A stretch of DNA of 6,613 nt from Chitinophagaceae bacterium UBA2467 (lineage in GTDB: Bacteria > Bacteroidota > Bacteroidia > Chitinophagales > Chitinophagaceae): NCBI GenBank assembly GCA_002342205.1, contig DDPN01000082.1, forward strand, positions 1 to 6,613, written 5' to 3'. Shown piece by piece: positions 4,985-6,613 of this stretch (position 1 is the stretch's first letter; each line of letters opens with the position of its first letter). The position numbers and the translations under genes were made by a program. The notes beneath the pieces are model-generated. The model searched no databases and was not told the DNA's origin. It was given only the letters and a program-made list of their open reading frames with translations.

Positions 4985-6610
4985 TTATACTTGAAAGACA
5001 CCGGTTTGAAAGGGGGGGATTGTTGGATTCTCATTGGCAGCGGCAATACCTTGGGCAAGAATTTCTCTGGTATTTACGGGGTCAATGATGTCATCAATCC
5101 ATAGCCTGGCTGCCGCGTATAGGGGATTCATCTGTTCCTCATATTTTTTTTGAATCCTTGCCAGTAATTCTTTTTCAGTAGCAGGATCCACTTCCTTGCC
5201 CTTTGCTTTTTGTGCAGCCACTTCAATTTGTAGAAGTGTTTTAGCAGCTGATTCTCCTCCCATCACTGCAATTTTTGCTGTGGGCCAGGCAACAATTAAA
5301 CGAGGATCGTATGCTTTTCCGCATAGCGCATAATTACCTGCGCCAAACGAATTTCCGGTAATCACGGTGAACTTTGGAACCACAGAATTGGCAACAGCAT
5401 TGACCAGTTTTGCACCGTCCTTAATAATGCCAGATTGTTCACTACGGCTTCCTACCATGAATCCAGTTACATCTTGGAAAAATACAAGTGGTATTTTCTT
5501 TTGGTTGCAATTCAGGATAAAACGGGCTGCTTTATCAGCGCCATCGTTGTAGATAACACCACCCATTTGCATTTCACCTCTACCACTTTTTACAATCTTT
5601 CGTTGGTTGGCAACTATTCCTACTGCCCATCCCTCAATGCGTGCATACCCACACACCATGGTCTTTCCATAGTCTTGTTTGTAGGGTTGAAAACTATCCT
5701 TGTCTACAATGCACGATAAAAGCTCGTAGGTGTCATAGGGTTTCCCATCCCTTGGAAAGAGGCCATAAATGGAAGCAGGATCCTTAGCGGGTGCTTGTGC
5801 TTTAATGCGATTAAAGCCCGCCTTTGGTTTGTCGGCAAAAAGTCCAACCAGTTTTCGAATATGATCTAAGCATTCCTCTTCAGTTTTGAAAGTAGCATCA
5901 GCGGTACCGCTAATATTTGCATGCATTTGAGCACCTCCCAAACTTTCATTATCTACATCTTCACCAATGGCCGCTTTTACCAAATAGGAACCTGCTAAAA
6001 ACACGGAGCCATTTCCCTCAACCATTAAGGTTTCGTCGCTCATAATTGGTAAATAAGCACCACCTGCTACACAGGCTCCCATCACTGCAGCAATCTGTGG
6101 AATTCCCATTGCGCTAATTTTGGCATTGTTCCTAAAGATTCTACCAAAGTGTTCTTTATCGGGAAATATTTCGTCTTGAAGGGGAAGAAACACGCCTGCA
6201 CTATCCACCAGATAAATAATTGGCAGGTGATTCTCCATGGCGATTTCCTGTAACCGAAGATTTTTCTTACCCGTAATAGGAAACCAAGCTCCTGCCTTGA
6301 CCGTTTGATCGTTGGCTACTACCACACATTGCTTGCCACTGATGTAGCCAATGCCCGCTACTGTTCCTCCTGCGGGGCATCCACCAAATTCGGGGTAGAG
6401 GCCGTGTCCGACAAACTTGCCAATTTCAACAAAGGGAGCATTTTTGTCTAGTAGATAGTCGAGTCGCTCCCGTGCTGTCTTTTTATTTTTTTCGTGTTGT
6501 TTGTCTATTGACTTCTTGCCCCCGCCTAACTCAATTTGTTCTGCAGTTTGTCTCAGCTGACTAACTAAATTGCGTAGATGGTCTTCGTTTTTATTGAATT
6601 CAATATCCAC
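4985..6610 (-). CDS. Acyl-CoA carboxylase beta (carboxyltransferase) subunit, methylcrotonyl-CoA type
   Basis: The 541-residue protein is the carboxyltransferase half of a biotin-dependent acyl-CoA carboxylase: it moves CO2 from carboxybiotin on a partner alpha subunit to an acyl-CoA. Two crotonase-like domains are visible. The first has GGCPAGG (76-82), VDSAGVFLPLQDEIFPD (135-151) and the oxyanion-hole loop GACVAGGAYLP (178-188). The second has VTGFMVGS (381-388), GNSFGAGNYALCG (419-431) and AWPTAKIAVMGG (441-452). The FLPLQDEIFPDKEHFGRIF and CGKAYDPR wording resembles methylcrotonyl-CoA carboxylase beta more than propionyl- or acetyl-CoA enzymes, which suggests a role in leucine degradation, though substrate is not proven. 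Length fits the family. The start is taken at GTG (complement of 6608-6610), giving the family-like opening MDIEFNKNED. It lies only three bases from the window edge, so an upstream start cannot be excluded. No alpha (biotin carboxylase/carrier) gene is in view; rnhA follows after 2 bp. Confidence 0.92.
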   Translation of the reverse strand: MDIEFNKNEDHLRNLVSQLRQTAEQIELGGGKKSIDKQHEKNKKTARERLDYLLDKNAPFVEIGKFVGHGLYPEFGGCPAGGTVAGIGYISGKQCVVVANDQTVKAGAWFPITGKKNLRLQEIAMENHLPIIYLVDSAGVFLPLQDEIFPDKEHFGRIFRNNAKISAMGIPQIAAVMGACVAGGAYLPIMSDETLMVEGNGSVFLAGSYLVKAAIGEDVDNESLGGAQMHANISGTADATFKTEEECLDHIRKLVGLFADKPKAGFNRIKAQAPAKDPASIYGLFPRDGKPYDTYELLSCIVDKDSFQPYKQDYGKTMVCGYARIEGWAVGIVANQRKIVKSGRGEMQMGGVIYNDGADKAARFILNCNQKKIPLVFFQDVTGFMVGSRSEQSGIIKDGAKLVNAVANSVVPKFTVITGNSFGAGNYALCGKAYDPRLIVAWPTAKIAVMGGESAAKTLLQIEVAAQKAKGKEVDPATEKELLARIQKKYEEQMNPLYAAARLWIDDIIDPVNTREILAQGIAAANENPTIPPFQTGVFQV

Positions 6611-6613
6611 GTT

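Noticed and set aside
5367..5719. Two plus-strand open frames inside the carboxylase gene
   Set aside because: Both are antisense to a strongly conserved carboxyltransferase region and show no protein family features.

Overview
The window looks like ordinary chromosomal DNA from a member of the Bacteroidota, possibly near the Chitinophagales/Cytophagales. The reasons are AT-leaning coding sequence, clade-typical families (a DUF2911 secreted protein, a DUF6580 membrane protein, a YkgJ-type Cys-cluster protein with a basic N-terminus), promoter-like TAnnTTTG octamers upstream of several genes, and mostly absent Shine-Dalgarno sites. The placement is inferred from protein resemblance, not from a marker tree.

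Layout, left to right. The left edge holds the first 39 codons of a DUF2911 gene on the minus strand. Behind it, also on the minus strand, lie a gene for an uncharacterised lipoprotein and xerD, 5 bp apart and probably co-transcribed in that order. Divergent from the lipoprotein gene is a plus-strand YkgJ-family gene, whose end overlaps tail to tail with a minus-strand yraN gene. A 36-bp divergent gap then leads to plus-strand manA (class I mannose-6-phosphate isomerase) and a DUF6580 six-helix membrane protein. The right third is a tight minus-strand pair: an acyl-CoA carboxylase beta subunit of the methylcrotonyl-CoA carboxylase type, followed after 2 bp by rnhA (ribonuclease HI).

The genes form no obvious single pathway. 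They cover DNA maintenance (XerD chromosome-dimer resolution, RNase HI, the YraN nuclease-fold protein), central or cell-surface sugar metabolism (ManA), branched-chain acyl-CoA metabolism (the carboxylase) and poorly characterised envelope proteins (DUF2911, the lipoprotein, DUF6580). All complete genes have family-typical lengths and intact catalytic residues. I see no tRNA, rRNA, CRISPR, insertion sequence, phage gene or long repeat, and no gene-free stretch longer than about 70 bp. I found no convincing novel system. The items most worth a second look are the lipoprotein-xerD coupling, the DUF6580 protein, and the carboxylase beta gene lying next to rnhA with no alpha subunit in view.
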